This document shows positions 53,414 through 62,661 of a stretch of DNA of 64,000 nucleotides, piece after piece; the stretch's first letter is position 1, and each line of letters starts with the position of its first letter. The stretch is from assembly GCA_963662605.1 (NCBI GenBank), contig OY759785.1:1240001-1304000 (forward strand), given 5' to 3'. The notes under the pieces are model-generated. The model was not told the DNA's origin, searched no databases, and saw only the letters and a program-made list of their open reading frames with translations. This DNA comes from G963662605 sp963662605. Lineage in GTDB: Bacteria; Bacteroidota; Ignavibacteria; Ignavibacteriales; Ignavibacteriaceae. Position numbers and translations under genes: made by a program.

Positions 53414-53938
53414 ATGGCTGAACTAGATACCTCGCAAGGCGGGGGAAAACACAAAGGTAAAGGAAAGAAAAGAGCTAAAAAAGCCTCTACCCGAGTTGAC
53501 TTAACTCCTATGGTTGATTTGGGATTTCTTCTCGTTACCTTCTTCATGTTAACTACGACTTTCAGTAAGCCGCAGACCATGGAGATTAACATGCCCGTTA
53601 AAGACAAAACGGCGACTGTAGAAGAGCAGGGACAGGATATTAAAGCATCAAAAGCTTTAACAATTATTCTTGCTGCCGATAACATGGTTTATTATTATTC
53701 CGGCATGGCTCAAAATGCCGATGTTCAAAAATGCGATTATTCAGCAAACGGGCTTCGTAAGATGCTTCTTGAAAAATCGTATTTTGTTAAAGATGTATTT
53801 GTTTCCATTAAAGCAACCAACGATGCAACTTACCGCAATGTTATTGACGCTTTGGATGAGATGCTCATTACGAACATTTCTCACTACGCGTTAGTTGACA
53901 TTACTCCTGAAGACATCGCGTTGACTAAAAAACTATAA
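53414..53938 (+). CDS. exbD: ExbD/TolR-family protein (second copy)
   Basis: 174 residues: a Lys-rich cytoplasmic N-terminus (GGGKHKGKGKKRAKKAS), one helix with the key Asp (VDLTPMVDLGFLLVTFFMLT) and a periplasmic region with TYRNVIDALDEMLIT. Paired divergent ExbD copies are common in Bacteroidota, where the two may form a heteromeric stator with ExbB. Fifteen bases separate it from tonB. Confidence 0.93.
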   Translation: MAELDTSQGGGKHKGKGKKRAKKASTRVDLTPMVDLGFLLVTFFMLTTTFSKPQTMEINMPVKDKTATVEEQGQDIKASKALTIILAADNMVYYYSGMAQNADVQKCDYSANGLRKMLLEKSYFVKDVFVSIKATNDATYRNVIDALDEMLITNISHYALVDITPEDIALTKKL

Positions 53939-53953
53939 GTTGGGAGAAAGACT

Positions 53954-54763
53954 ATGAGTACATTAAATCCTGTAGCCGATCTCAACGATCTGATATTCCT
54001 TCATAAAAACAAGGAATACGGCGCATACGTTCTTCGTAAAAACTACAGCAGGTATCTGACCACAGCTGTAATTATTGCGGTATCGGCTTTTATCCTTTCG
54101 ATTTCTTCGCCGATGATCATTGCTTATTTTACACCTAAAGTGGTTGTTGTTAAGCAAAAAGCCAGAATCATTCAGTATACTGATTTGCAGGCACCTCCTT
54201 CAATTGATGAGAAAGAGAAAAAAATCGAAAAAATTGAAGAAGTAAAGCAGCTGAAATCAACTATTGCATTCAGACCTCCGGTAATTAAGCCTGACGAACA
54301 AGTTAAGGATGAATACATACCGACACAGGCCGAGTTGCAAAAATCTGAAGCTGGTGCTCAAACTGTTAAAGGTGATGCTAGCGGCGTTGATTTAAGTCTT
54401 ATGGAAGTTCAGGCTGAAGTTCCTAAAGAAGAGAAAGAAGTAAAAGCTGAAGTATTTACCTATGTAGAAGAAATGCCGACTTTCCCTGGTGGAAGTGATG
54501 CGTTTCTTTCATTTGTAGCGCAAAAAATTCAATATCCTGAAATTGCAAAACGTGCAGGCGTTGAAGGACGCGTTGCAGTTAGTTTTGTCGTTTCACCTTC
54601 CGGTGCTGTATCCGACGTTCAGGTAATGAAGGGTATCGGCGCAGGCTGTGACGAAGAAGCGATTCGTGTTATTAGATCAATGCCAAAATGGAATCCGGGC
54701 AAGCAGAATGGCCGTCCGGTAAACGTTAAGGTATTTGTTCCGATCGTCTTCAAGTTGCAATAG
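53954..54763 (+). CDS. tonB: TonB-family energy transducer (first copy)
   Basis: 269 residues. Bacteroidota-type N-terminus (DLNDLIFLHKNKEYGAYVLR) before a single membrane helix (AVIIAVSAFILSISSPMIIA), a short charged/proline periplasmic linker (KARIIQYTDLQAPPSIDEKE; AFRPPVIKPDE) and a C-terminal TonB domain (YPEIAKRAGVEGRVAVSFVV, IGAGCDEEAIRVIRSMPKW, PVNVKVFVPIVF). It couples ExbBD to outer-membrane receptors. It is highly similar to the second TonB 490 bases downstream. A terminator-like long hairpin follows. Confidence 0.95.
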   Translation: MSTLNPVADLNDLIFLHKNKEYGAYVLRKNYSRYLTTAVIIAVSAFILSISSPMIIAYFTPKVVVVKQKARIIQYTDLQAPPSIDEKEKKIEKIEEVKQLKSTIAFRPPVIKPDEQVKDEYIPTQAELQKSEAGAQTVKGDASGVDLSLMEVQAEVPKEEKEVKAEVFTYVEEMPTFPGGSDAFLSFVAQKIQYPEIAKRAGVEGRVAVSFVVSPSGAVSDVQVMKGIGAGCDEEAIRVIRSMPKWNPGKQNGRPVNVKVFVPIVFKLQ

Positions 54764-54794
54764 TAAGTTATTCCGTGCCACTGGCGCGGAGTCG

Positions 54795-54901
54795 AGAGGC
54801 TGTCCAAGCACTAAATAATCAATCAATGATTGATCAAACGCGAAATGCACGGATTTTCGTAAAGATTTTTCAAAATTGAAGTGTTACGACAGCCTCTTTT
54901 A
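54795..54901 (+). terminator. Terminator-like long-range hairpin after the first tonB
   Basis: AGAGGCTGTC (54795-54804) pairs with GACAGCCTCT (54888-54897), then TTTT. The 83-base loop contains its own small palindrome (AATCAATCAATGATTGATC). Arms resemble the GGCTGTCC stems of the other terminators in the window, but the loop is far longer, so a T-dependent stop here is less certain. Confidence 0.55.
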
Positions 54902-55079
54902 TTTTAAAAACGGCTACTTATATTTTCTCTCACCATATACCACATTCACTATTACCTAAAACAATTCCTTATTCATCTGTTGGAAGAGTATTGAATCGTG
55001 CGTGCAAGTGCTCACTTTTTTGTCAAGTTCCCCATTTGATGATGCTTTACAAAATAAGCAGTCCGTGAAAAACTGCGTT

Positions 55080-55111
55080 ACCCGCCCGCATGGCTGCGTC
55101 AGCGGGCGGGT
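55080..55111. repeat. G/C-rich hairpin related to the insert in repeat copy 3
   Basis: ACCCGCCCGC (55080-55089) pairs perfectly with GCGGGCGGGT (55102-55111); loop ATGGCTGCGTCA. It stands out from A/T-rich surroundings in the 490-base gap between the two tonB genes. The sequence resembles the palindrome inserted in repeat copy 3 at ~20680-20710 read on the opposite strand. I see no gene in this gap. Confidence 0.75.
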
Positions 55112-55255
55112 CTGTGGGCTATTGAGCACGGCTTTGGAACTTTTTCTCAAATGCAAAGTATAATATTTAGAAAGAGCAGACATTATTGATAACACAGAGT
55201 AAGGATTAAAGGTAGAAGTTTTAACGGTAACAATTCACAGAATGGGAGAGTGACT

Positions 55256-56068
55256 ATGAACTCTATAACATCAACAGCCGATTTCAACGATCTCGTATTC
55301 CTTAATAAAAACAAGGAATATGGCGCATACTTCCTTCGCAAGAATTATGATAAATATCTGACGATGGCCGTTATTCTCGCGGCGGGATTTTTCTTGCTTG
55401 CAGTCTCGTCACCGGTTATCATAAGCTTTCTGAGTCCCAAACCGCCTATTGTTGCTAATCCATACGTCAGTAAGCATCCAACGGTATTGGGCAAGGTACC
55501 ATCAATTGTAGAGAATAAGAAGCCTGTTGAAAGTATCGAAAATGTGAAGCAATTGAGAACCACGCTTGCATTCAGACCTCCGGTTATTCAACCGGATTAT
55601 AAGGTTAAAGATGATTACGTTCCTTCTCAGATAGATTTGTTAACTGTTGAGCCTGGACATGTGAGCGCGGTAGGCGACCCGAATGCTGCTGATCCGACAT
55701 TAGTTGAGGTTGACATTCCTCAAATAATTTCCGTAGAAAAGCAAGCGAAAGCCGAAGTGTTAACCCGTGTAGAGGAAATGCCTGCTTTCCCGGGAGGAGA
55801 AGATGCTTTTCTTTCTTTTGTAGCTCAAAAGGTTCAGTATCCCGAAATTGCAAAACGTGCCGGCGTTGAAGGAAGAGTTACTATCTCCTTCGTTGTGCTA
55901 TCAACAGGAGCCCTGACTGATATACAAGTGATGAAGGGTATCGGTGCCGGATGCGACGAAGAGGCTGTTCGGGTAATTAAGAGCATGCCGGTATGGAATC
56001 CGGGTAAACAGAATGGCAGAGCGGTAAACGTCCGGATGTATGTCCCCATAGTATATAAATTGCAATAA
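55256..56068 (+). CDS. TonB-family energy transducer (second copy)
   Basis: 270 residues from the ATG at 55256, the position equivalent to the start of the first copy; a GTG six bases earlier is possible. Same plan as the first TonB: DFNDLVFLNKNKEYGAYFLR, one helix (AVILAAGFFLLAVSSPVIIS), a short linker, and a C-terminal TonB domain (YPEIAKRAGVEGRVTISFVV, IGAGCDEEAVRVIKSMPVW). The C-terminal ~90 residues are nearly the same in both copies while the linkers differ, consistent with a duplication followed by divergence of the periplasmic arm. Confidence 0.92.
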   Translation: MNSITSTADFNDLVFLNKNKEYGAYFLRKNYDKYLTMAVILAAGFFLLAVSSPVIISFLSPKPPIVANPYVSKHPTVLGKVPSIVENKKPVESIENVKQLRTTLAFRPPVIQPDYKVKDDYVPSQIDLLTVEPGHVSAVGDPNAADPTLVEVDIPQIISVEKQAKAEVLTRVEEMPAFPGGEDAFLSFVAQKVQYPEIAKRAGVEGRVTISFVVLSTGALTDIQVMKGIGAGCDEEAVRVIKSMPVWNPGKQNGRAVNVRMYVPIVYKLQ

Positions 56069-56295
56069 TAATGCCAAATCACGATTGGGCGGATTTTTTA
56101 ACCGCTAAAAGACAATGATGACGGTTAATTTGACGAAATACATTGATTTGCAACTTTTTCTTTAGTAAATCGTCTTTTTATTAAGTGGAAGTTCCGGCTT
56201 TAACAAAAATTTTTAAGTATTTTTCAGGTATTGATGAAACGGTTTTTGACGGTTGTCATCTAAAGTATTTACAAACGAGTTCATCGGATTTTGAA

Positions 56296-56559
56296 ATGAA
56301 ATTATTAAATATGGTTATAAGGATTTTCGGAATGGCAATGACCCTGATTTATGTGGCCGTTGGTATTTTTGTATTATTCTTAAACGGTGACGTGGTCTTT
56401 TATAGCACAGGAAGCTTCGCAGATAGGTTTAGATATAATTTATATCACTTCCATATCTATATTGGAGCGGCTCTGGTTGTGTACGGTCTGTTTAGATTAT
56501 TCAGACTTTTCTTAGAGTTTAAGAAAGAAAGGGAAAAAGGTGTTGAAACAGAAGATTAG
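56296..56559 (+). CDS. Small two-helix membrane protein, uncharacterised
   Basis: 88 residues from the ATG at 56296 (MKLLNMVIRIFGMAMTLIY). An upstream GTG at 56185 would add 37 residues of unremarkable sequence; neither start has a good ribosome site. Two hydrophobic helices (MTLIYVAVGIFVLFL and IYIGAALVVYGLFRLFRLFL) end in a basic/acidic tail (KKEREKGVETED). It overlaps the start of the PstS-like gene by 20 bases, so the two are co-translated. Unknown role; position suggests a link to the adjacent TonB/ExbBD system. Confidence 0.65.
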   Translation: MKLLNMVIRIFGMAMTLIYVAVGIFVLFLNGDVVFYSTGSFADRFRYNLYHFHIYIGAALVVYGLFRLFRLFLEFKKEREKGVETED

Positions 56560-57499
56560 TTATTTCCTCTATATAGCTGTTTTTGCCTCAACGTTTATGC
56601 TTGTATCGTGCAACAAAGCACAAAACAATGGAGCCGAGGAAGATCAGCCGACTTATGGAACAATCCACATCTCCGTTGATGAGTCCCTAAAACCGTTGGT
56701 TGATACACAAATCACAACCTTTGAAAAGCTCTATGAAAACGCGCACATTGTCGTGTCCTATAAGTCGGAGGATGCTGCGGTAAGTGACCTTTTGAATGAC
56801 TCAGCCAGAATAGTGATTGTGACAAGAGGGTTGTATCCGCAGGAAGCCAAAGTATTTGACGATCAGAAGATAATCCCGCGAAAAACGTTAGTGGCGTTCG
56901 ATGCAATTTCGGTAATTGTTAATTCGCAAAACCCCGATTCTTTGATAAAACAGGAAAGAATCATAGATTTGCTTTCCGGAAAAATTAAGAATTGGAATGA
57001 ATTAGTCCATACATCCAAGAATAATTCACCAATAAAAGTTATATTTGATAATAACAATTCCGGAATTGTTAACCAGCTGGCACTTATGCTGCCGGAAAAG
57101 AAAATTAGCAATAAGAATTGTTTCGCCTTAAAAAGCAGTCCGGAAGTTTTAGACTATGTAGCAAAGCACAAAGACGCGCTTGGCTTCATCGGATTGCCTT
57201 GGATTAGTACAGGTGATTCTGCAACGAATAAGTTTCTTAATACCATAACCGTTGCCGAAATTGCCCCGTTAGATACAGCACAGGCGGCAGGATATCATTA
57301 TAAGCCATATCAGGCCAATCTGGCTCTAAAAAACTATCCTTTAATGAGAAGAGTGTATATATTAAGCCGGGAAGCAAGATCTGGTTTGGGTACCGGTTTC
57401 TCTGCTTTTGTGGCTGGTGATAAAGGACAGAGGATTGTATTGAAGTCGGGATTAGTCCCCGGCACAATGCCTATCCGTTTAGTAGAATTGAAGAAATAA
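56540..57499 (+). CDS. PstS-like substrate-binding lipoprotein
   Basis: 319 residues from a GTG. The signal peptide ends in a lipobox LVSC (Cys 24), so a lipoprotein. The body is a periplasmic-binding-protein fold of the PstS type (ARIVIVTRGLYPQEAKVF, IDLLSGKIKNWNEL, DNNNSGIVNQLALMLP, DALGFIGLPWIS). No pstCAB genes are nearby; instead it sits in the TonB/TPR gene group, a context I recall from other Bacteroidota. It may bind phosphate or another oxyanion, or act as a structural part of the transport machinery. Overlaps the small membrane gene by 20 bases. Confidence 0.82.
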   Translation: MLKQKISYFLYIAVFASTFMLVSCNKAQNNGAEEDQPTYGTIHISVDESLKPLVDTQITTFEKLYENAHIVVSYKSEDAAVSDLLNDSARIVIVTRGLYPQEAKVFDDQKIIPRKTLVAFDAISVIVNSQNPDSLIKQERIIDLLSGKIKNWNELVHTSKNNSPIKVIFDNNNSGIVNQLALMLPEKKISNKNCFALKSSPEVLDYVAKHKDALGFIGLPWISTGDSATNKFLNTITVAEIAPLDTAQAAGYHYKPYQANLALKNYPLMRRVYILSREARSGLGTGFSAFVAGDKGQRIVLKSGLVPGTMPIRLVELKK

Positions 57500-57524
57500 A
57501 ACTTACAGTAAGAAAGAGATGTAA

Positions 57525-59105
57525 ATGAAAACCTTAATAAACAGCATTTCCTTTGCTTTTTTATTAATAGTTACCGTTAGCGCACAGAATGCAGCACAAA
57601 TTGAAAAGCTTATGGCTTTCGAAAAATATTCTGATGCAAAAAAAGCCGCGGTAGCCTGGGTTCAATCAAACCCGAATGATGCTGAAGCTTGTTTTCAGGC
57701 TGGCAAAGTATATGCAAAATTAAATAGTCTGGATACTGCTCTGACCTTCTTTAACAAAGGTCTCTCTATCAATCCGGATTTTCTATATAATAACATTGGT
57801 GTTCTGCGCGTTAAATTTCAAAAAAATGATCTTAACGGCGTTAATGACCTTATTGAAAAACTGAAAGACGACGCAAAGAAAAAAGATATCCGTTTCCGTA
57901 TAGAGATGGCGGATGCTTTAATCGCAGCTCCGGATGATTATAAAAATCAGATTACTTCGTTCACCGACGAGGCAGTAAAAATAGATAGAAAAGATGCGCG
58001 TATCTATATGGTTCTCGGTGATTACTATAATTCAATCAACGACGCGACCAAGGCCAGTGAGAATTTTCAGAAGGCAATTGATTACGACAAGAGCGCTTAT
58101 CGTGCCTATGTTGAAAGAGCGATGATCTATGAACGCGTAAGAAATTTTACCGAGGCTGATACCTTGTACCACAGGGCTCTTGAAATTGAACCGTCATATC
58201 CTGTCCCATATGAAAAATTAGGTGAAATGTACTCCGCACAGCAGGATACACAAAGAGATAAAGACTATACGCAAGCCGTCGCTGCTTACGGAAAATACAT
58301 TTCTCTTGCTGAGCCTTCATTGAACATTTCGAAAAAATACGCGTATATGTTATACAAAGGTAAATTGTATTCCGACGCGGTAAATCAGCTCAAATCCGTA
58401 ATTAGCATGGATCCGAAAGATCCTGCAAACATGCGCCTTTTGGCCTATGCTTATTCCCGGATGAATGATTCGGTAAGCGCGATAAAGGAATTTGAAAACT
58501 TTTTTAAGGTTATTGAAAAAGATAAGATCAGTTCCGAAGATTACGAGCGCTATGGAAAAATGCTTATGAATGCCGGCAATGATTCGCTCGGTACGGAAAT
58601 GCTATTACAGGTTGCGGTTTTAGATTCCACGAGATTAGATATTTATAAAGAGCTCGGTCAGTTTTATAAAGCAAAGAAACAATGGAGAAAAGTTGAAAAA
58701 TACTATGATCCGCTTGTCGCCGCTAAATCCGATGATCTGGTAAACGTTTTAACTCTTGGTATGGCATGCTATTTTGATTCTTCATATCAAAAAGCAGCGA
58801 AAATGTTCGAAACAGCGACAAAAATAAAACCAGCCGAAATTGTTACCTGGCTGTGGTATTCAAGATCTTCGCTTGTTATTAACAATGGAGTTAAGGACTC
58901 AGTAACCGCACAAGTCTGCGAAAAATTTGTTCAGCTCGCGGATGTTGCTAAATACAAATCCGATATTATCACTGCTCGCTCGTATTTGGGCTTCTACTAC
59001 TTTGAGCTTGATAATGAAAAAGCGAAAGAGAATTGGCAGAAGGTTTTGGAGCTTGATCCAGCCAACGCTCAGGCGGCTGCCTTCTTAAAGCAAAAGACAA
59101 AATAA
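57525..59105 (+). CDS. Exported tetratricopeptide-repeat protein
   Basis: 526 residues. Signal peptide 1-20 (LIVTVSAQN). The mature part is a run of TPRs (ASENFQKAIDYDKSAYRAYVERAM, EADTLYHRALEIEPSYPVPY, NQLKSVISMDPKDPANMRLL, AKENWQKVLELDPANAQAAA read in short pieces), a scaffold fold for binding other proteins. It closes the exbB-exbD-exbD-tonB-tonB-PstS group, so it is likely a periplasmic adaptor for that system. No enzymatic domain is visible. A terminator follows. Confidence 0.88.
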   Translation: MKTLINSISFAFLLIVTVSAQNAAQIEKLMAFEKYSDAKKAAVAWVQSNPNDAEACFQAGKVYAKLNSLDTALTFFNKGLSINPDFLYNNIGVLRVKFQKNDLNGVNDLIEKLKDDAKKKDIRFRIEMADALIAAPDDYKNQITSFTDEAVKIDRKDARIYMVLGDYYNSINDATKASENFQKAIDYDKSAYRAYVERAMIYERVRNFTEADTLYHRALEIEPSYPVPYEKLGEMYSAQQDTQRDKDYTQAVAAYGKYISLAEPSLNISKKYAYMLYKGKLYSDAVNQLKSVISMDPKDPANMRLLAYAYSRMNDSVSAIKEFENFFKVIEKDKISSEDYERYGKMLMNAGNDSLGTEMLLQVAVLDSTRLDIYKELGQFYKAKKQWRKVEKYYDPLVAAKSDDLVNVLTLGMACYFDSSYQKAAKMFETATKIKPAEIVTWLWYSRSSLVINNGVKDSVTAQVCEKFVQLADVAKYKSDIITARSYLGFYYFELDNEKAKENWQKVLELDPANAQAAAFLKQKTK

Positions 59106-59120
59106 CAGTGTTTTCGTGAG

Positions 59121-59158
59121 AAAAAAGGATTGGGATATTCTCTCAATCCTTTTTTTTT
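59121..59158 (+). terminator. Rho-independent terminator after the TPR gene
   Basis: AAAAAAGGATTG (59121-59132) pairs with CAATCCTTTTTT (59144-59155), loop of about 11 bases, then more T. It separates the TonB group from the uppS-bamA group. Confidence 0.9.
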
Positions 59159-59348
59159 GCGCTTGACGATGGATAAACGAGTACCGGTTTCGGGAGTCGG
59201 CAGCAGGGTAATAAACTGTGAAAATTAGTTGAAAACGTAGATTTTGGGACGATTTTTGCCACTATAATACATGGATTTATTCATAGATACATTGAAAAAT
59301 ATTATTATCTTTAAGGTTTAAAACATTTTTATTCGGAATGAGCAAGAA

Positions 59349-60140
59349 TTGACAACAAATAGTGAAAATTCTGATGCCGTAAAGCAGAAAAAATTGAAAC
59401 TATCCGGTGAGATCCCACGTCATATAGCTATAATAATGGACGGAAATGGGCGCTGGGCAAAGCAAAAAAGCTTGCCGAGATTTGCAGGGCACAAAGCGGG
59501 GGTTGATTCGGTTCGTGATATTATTGAAGTTGCTTCGCAGTTAGGGGTGAAATATCTGACGCTCTACACGTTTTCTTCTGAAAATTGGAAACGCCCCAAA
59601 GATGAAGTATCAACGCTTATGCGGCTTTTAGTGCACACATTGCAAAAAGAAATTAAGCGTTTGTGTAATGAAAATATTAGAGTAAAAACAATAGGGGATT
59701 TTTCAGCGCTTCCCCAAAAAGTTAGACAAGAATTTACCGAAGCCCTGGAAAAAACGAAAAATAATGACAAGATGCAGCTTATTATTGCAATAAGCTATGG
59801 CAGCCGGAATGAGATTGTTGAGGCTGTTAAAAAAATGATACATGATCATGAACACCGGAAACTTAAATGTGAAGATATTACTCCCGATACATTGTCTTCC
59901 TATTTGGATACAGCGGGCATTCCGGATCCCGATTTACTTATACGGACGAGCGGGGAATTCCGGATAAGTAATTTCCTTTTGTGGCAGATAGCATATTCGG
60001 AAATTTATATTTCGGATGTGTTCTGGCCTGATTTCAGAAGAAATCACTTGTACGACGCGATAAAGAATTTTCAGTCGCGCGAACGAAGATTTGGTAAAGT
60101 AAGTGAGCAAATTTCCATAAATAAAAATACGCATGTTTAA
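59349..60140 (+). CDS. uppS: Isoprenyl transferase (undecaprenyl diphosphate synthase)
   Basis: 263 residues, normal for cis-prenyltransferases. The signature HIAIIMDGNGRWAKQ carries catalytic Asp 31; RFAGHKAGVDSVRDI, YTFSSENWKRP, ISYGSRNEIVEAVK, DLLIRTSGEFRISNFLLWQIAYSE (in short pieces) and FWPDFRRN complete the family. It makes the C55 carrier lipid used by MraY in the dcw cluster of this window. The start is a TTG at 59349, since an upstream ATG runs into a stop. It overlaps bamA by 8 bases. Confidence 0.94.
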   Translation: MTTNSENSDAVKQKKLKLSGEIPRHIAIIMDGNGRWAKQKSLPRFAGHKAGVDSVRDIIEVASQLGVKYLTLYTFSSENWKRPKDEVSTLMRLLVHTLQKEIKRLCNENIRVKTIGDFSALPQKVRQEFTEALEKTKNNDKMQLIIAISYGSRNEIVEAVKKMIHDHEHRKLKCEDITPDTLSSYLDTAGIPDPDLLIRTSGEFRISNFLLWQIAYSEIYISDVFWPDFRRNHLYDAIKNFQSRERRFGKVSEQISINKNTHV

Positions 60141-62628
60141 AAAACCATATATAGCTTTTCCCGTTTTCGCTTTGTTTTTTTTAGTCATATTCAATTCAGT
60201 TATCCTGTCGCAAACTGAAAGAGAAAACTACAAAATCCTCGGCGTTTCAGTGCAGGGTAATAAATCTGCAGACCCCAGAACCATCATTATCAATAGCGGC
60301 CTTAAGGTCGGTGATGAGATTCAGATTCCCGGCGAACAGACGCTCCTTGCAATTAAGCAGCTTTGGGCACTCAATATTTTCTCCGATGTCCAGATCGAGA
60401 TAGAAAAGAAGCTGGCCGATGGTGTGTTTCTGCTTATAAAAGTTGAAGAATTTCCCCGTCTTGAAAAAATCGTTTTTGAGGGAAATGACGAACAAAGTAC
60501 TTCTGATCTGGAAAAGAAGGTTCCCATTGCACGCGGTCAGATCATAAAGACTTCGGATATTAACCGCCTGAAGATGACATATCTGAAAATATATGAAGAT
60601 GACGGTTATCTAAATGCCGACATCAAGATCAAATATTTTGAATATTTCAGAGCAGACACGACGAAAAGTGAAATTAATGTCGTATGGCGTAACCGTGAAA
60701 ATCTCGCTGAAGAGTATACGGTTGAGTACGACAAAAAAGAAGCTCAGTACATGAATCTTATTGAAAAAATTAAGAATCGCGTATTAGTGAAAATGGAGTT
60801 TAATGAGAACTCAAAGGTTACAGTCCGGAAAATCGAGTTTGAAGGCAACGATCATTTCAAAACTTCCGATCTGCGTTCCGAGTTCAAAGAAACCGAAGAA
60901 GCGCGCTGGTGGAAATTCTGGTCAAGAGCAAAGTTTGACCGGAAAAAATACGAGGAAGACAAAAAAATCATCGAGACCTTCTATAAAAAGAACGGATATC
61001 GCGACGCTGAAGTTTTAGGCGATTCTCTCGCGTTTAGTGCCGACAAGAAAGATATTCAGATTTATGTTAAAGTTTATGAAGGACCTCAATACCGCGTCCG
61101 GAATATTGCATGGGAAGGGAACAAGCTCTATACCAGTGAATTCTTGAGCGAAAGATTAGGATTCCAAAAAGGTGACATTTACGATCTGGAAAAATTCAAT
61201 CAGAACCTTCGCCAGAATGAAAAACAATCCGACATTTCTTCTCTCTATTTGGATAACGGCTATCTTACATTCAATCTTAAACCGGTTGAAACCAAGGTTG
61301 GAGCCGACTCAATAGATATTCTTATTCAGATAACCGAACGCAATCAATTCCGTATTGGTTCAGTTGATATAACCGGTAACGATAAAACCAAAGACAAAGT
61401 AATACGCCGCGAATTATATACAATTCCGGGCGATTATTTCAATAGAGCTCTAATGCTCCGCAGCTTACAGCAATTGGCAAACCTTCAGTTCTTTAATGCC
61501 GAGAAGTTATATCAAGAAGGTGTTGACTATAATCTTGCTAACGATAGTACGGTTAACGTCGCCTTCAAAGTCGAGGAAAAGTCCAGCGATTATTTGAATG
61601 CCTCGGTAGGGTATAGCGGAAGCTATGGATTCAGCGGCTCAGTTGGTGTTACGTTATCGAACTTTTCAGCCGCCAACCCTTTTTCAATGGGCGCCGGTCA
61701 GGTTTTAAGTTTTAGCTGGCAATTCGGAGTTAGCAGCATTTACCGTACGTTCTCACTTGGATTTACCGAGCCATGGCTCTATGATACGCCTACGATGCTT
61801 GGCGGTGATGTTTTTGATACGCGTCAGCAATATATTTATGATATGCAGCAAACAGGTGCCACAATACGTGCCGGACGTAAGCTTCGCTGGCCGGATGATT
61901 ATTTTTATCTGCAAGGATTTTTCAGGTTCCAATATAACGACGTAACTAACGGCGGTGGATACTATGCAACGGGTAAATCACGTCAGTATACCCTGGGTAC
62001 AACGTTGAGCAGAAAGAATATTGATAATCCGCAATTCCCGTCAATAGGTTCATCGTTATCATTGGATGCCGAAATTTCGGGCGGTCCATTTTTACCGGGC
62101 GATGTAGATTATTTCAAGGTTGATTTTAAAACCGAATGGTACAAAAGGTTATTCAGAACGAATAGAATTACTTTGTATACTTTGACGGATGTCGCTTGTA
62201 TCGGCGAGCTTAAATCGAATACTCCTATCAACCCGTTTGAATATTTTTACATGGGCGGTAACGGATTAACGATTTCTACTATTCCTTTGCGCGGATATGA
62301 CGACAGAACAGTCGGCCCTGTTAATAACAGTGGCGACGTATACGGCGGAAAAGTTGCAATCCATTACTGCGCGGAGTTACGTTTCGCGGCTTTAACTGAG
62401 CCGATGCCGTTATATTTTCTTGTTTTTGCAGAAGCCGGCAACACGTTTAAAGATATTGCAACTACTAACGCGTTTGATTTACGCCGCTCCGTCGGTGTCG
62501 GCGCAAGAATTATGATTAATCCGATTGGCTTAGTCGGATTTGACATGGGCTATGGCTTTGATAGAAAAGCCGTAGACGGAAAAGATCCGAGCTGGGTATT
62601 CCACTTCCAATTTGGTAAAGGTTTTTAA
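60133..62628 (+). CDS. bamA: Outer-membrane protein assembly factor BamA
   Basis: 831 residues. Signal peptide ~1-25 (FNSVILSQT), then about five POTRA domains (e.g. ILGVSVQGNKSADPRTIIIN, EKIVFEGNDEQSTSDLEKKV, VRKIEFEGNDHFKTSDLRSE, RIGSVDITGNDKTKDKVIRR) and an Omp85 barrel with the conserved LRGYDDR and a terminal Phe (VFHFQFGKGF). BamA inserts beta-barrel proteins such as the LptD-like and TonB-receptor-like proteins of this window. The uppS-bamA-skp-skp-lpxD order is common in Bacteroidota/Chlorobi. Confidence 0.95.
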   Translation: MFKKPYIAFPVFALFFLVIFNSVILSQTERENYKILGVSVQGNKSADPRTIIINSGLKVGDEIQIPGEQTLLAIKQLWALNIFSDVQIEIEKKLADGVFLLIKVEEFPRLEKIVFEGNDEQSTSDLEKKVPIARGQIIKTSDINRLKMTYLKIYEDDGYLNADIKIKYFEYFRADTTKSEINVVWRNRENLAEEYTVEYDKKEAQYMNLIEKIKNRVLVKMEFNENSKVTVRKIEFEGNDHFKTSDLRSEFKETEEARWWKFWSRAKFDRKKYEEDKKIIETFYKKNGYRDAEVLGDSLAFSADKKDIQIYVKVYEGPQYRVRNIAWEGNKLYTSEFLSERLGFQKGDIYDLEKFNQNLRQNEKQSDISSLYLDNGYLTFNLKPVETKVGADSIDILIQITERNQFRIGSVDITGNDKTKDKVIRRELYTIPGDYFNRALMLRSLQQLANLQFFNAEKLYQEGVDYNLANDSTVNVAFKVEEKSSDYLNASVGYSGSYGFSGSVGVTLSNFSAANPFSMGAGQVLSFSWQFGVSSIYRTFSLGFTEPWLYDTPTMLGGDVFDTRQQYIYDMQQTGATIRAGRKLRWPDDYFYLQGFFRFQYNDVTNGGGYYATGKSRQYTLGTTLSRKNIDNPQFPSIGSSLSLDAEISGGPFLPGDVDYFKVDFKTEWYKRLFRTNRITLYTLTDVACIGELKSNTPINPFEYFYMGGNGLTISTIPLRGYDDRTVGPVNNSGDVYGGKVAIHYCAELRFAALTEPMPLYFLVFAEAGNTFKDIATTNAFDLRRSVGVGARIMINPIGLVGFDMGYGFDRKAVDGKDPSWVFHFQFGKGF

Positions 62629-62661
62629 TTTTTATTTCTTAAACATATAAAAGGCAATACA

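Noticed and set aside
56185..56295. Longer GTG start for the two-helix membrane protein
   Set aside because: The extra 37 residues lack a ribosome site or recognisable features; the ATG at 56296 is preferred but not proven.
56540..57499. Phosphate ABC transport operon (pst)
   Set aside because: Only the binding-protein-like gene is present; no pstC, pstA, pstB or phoU lies beside it.
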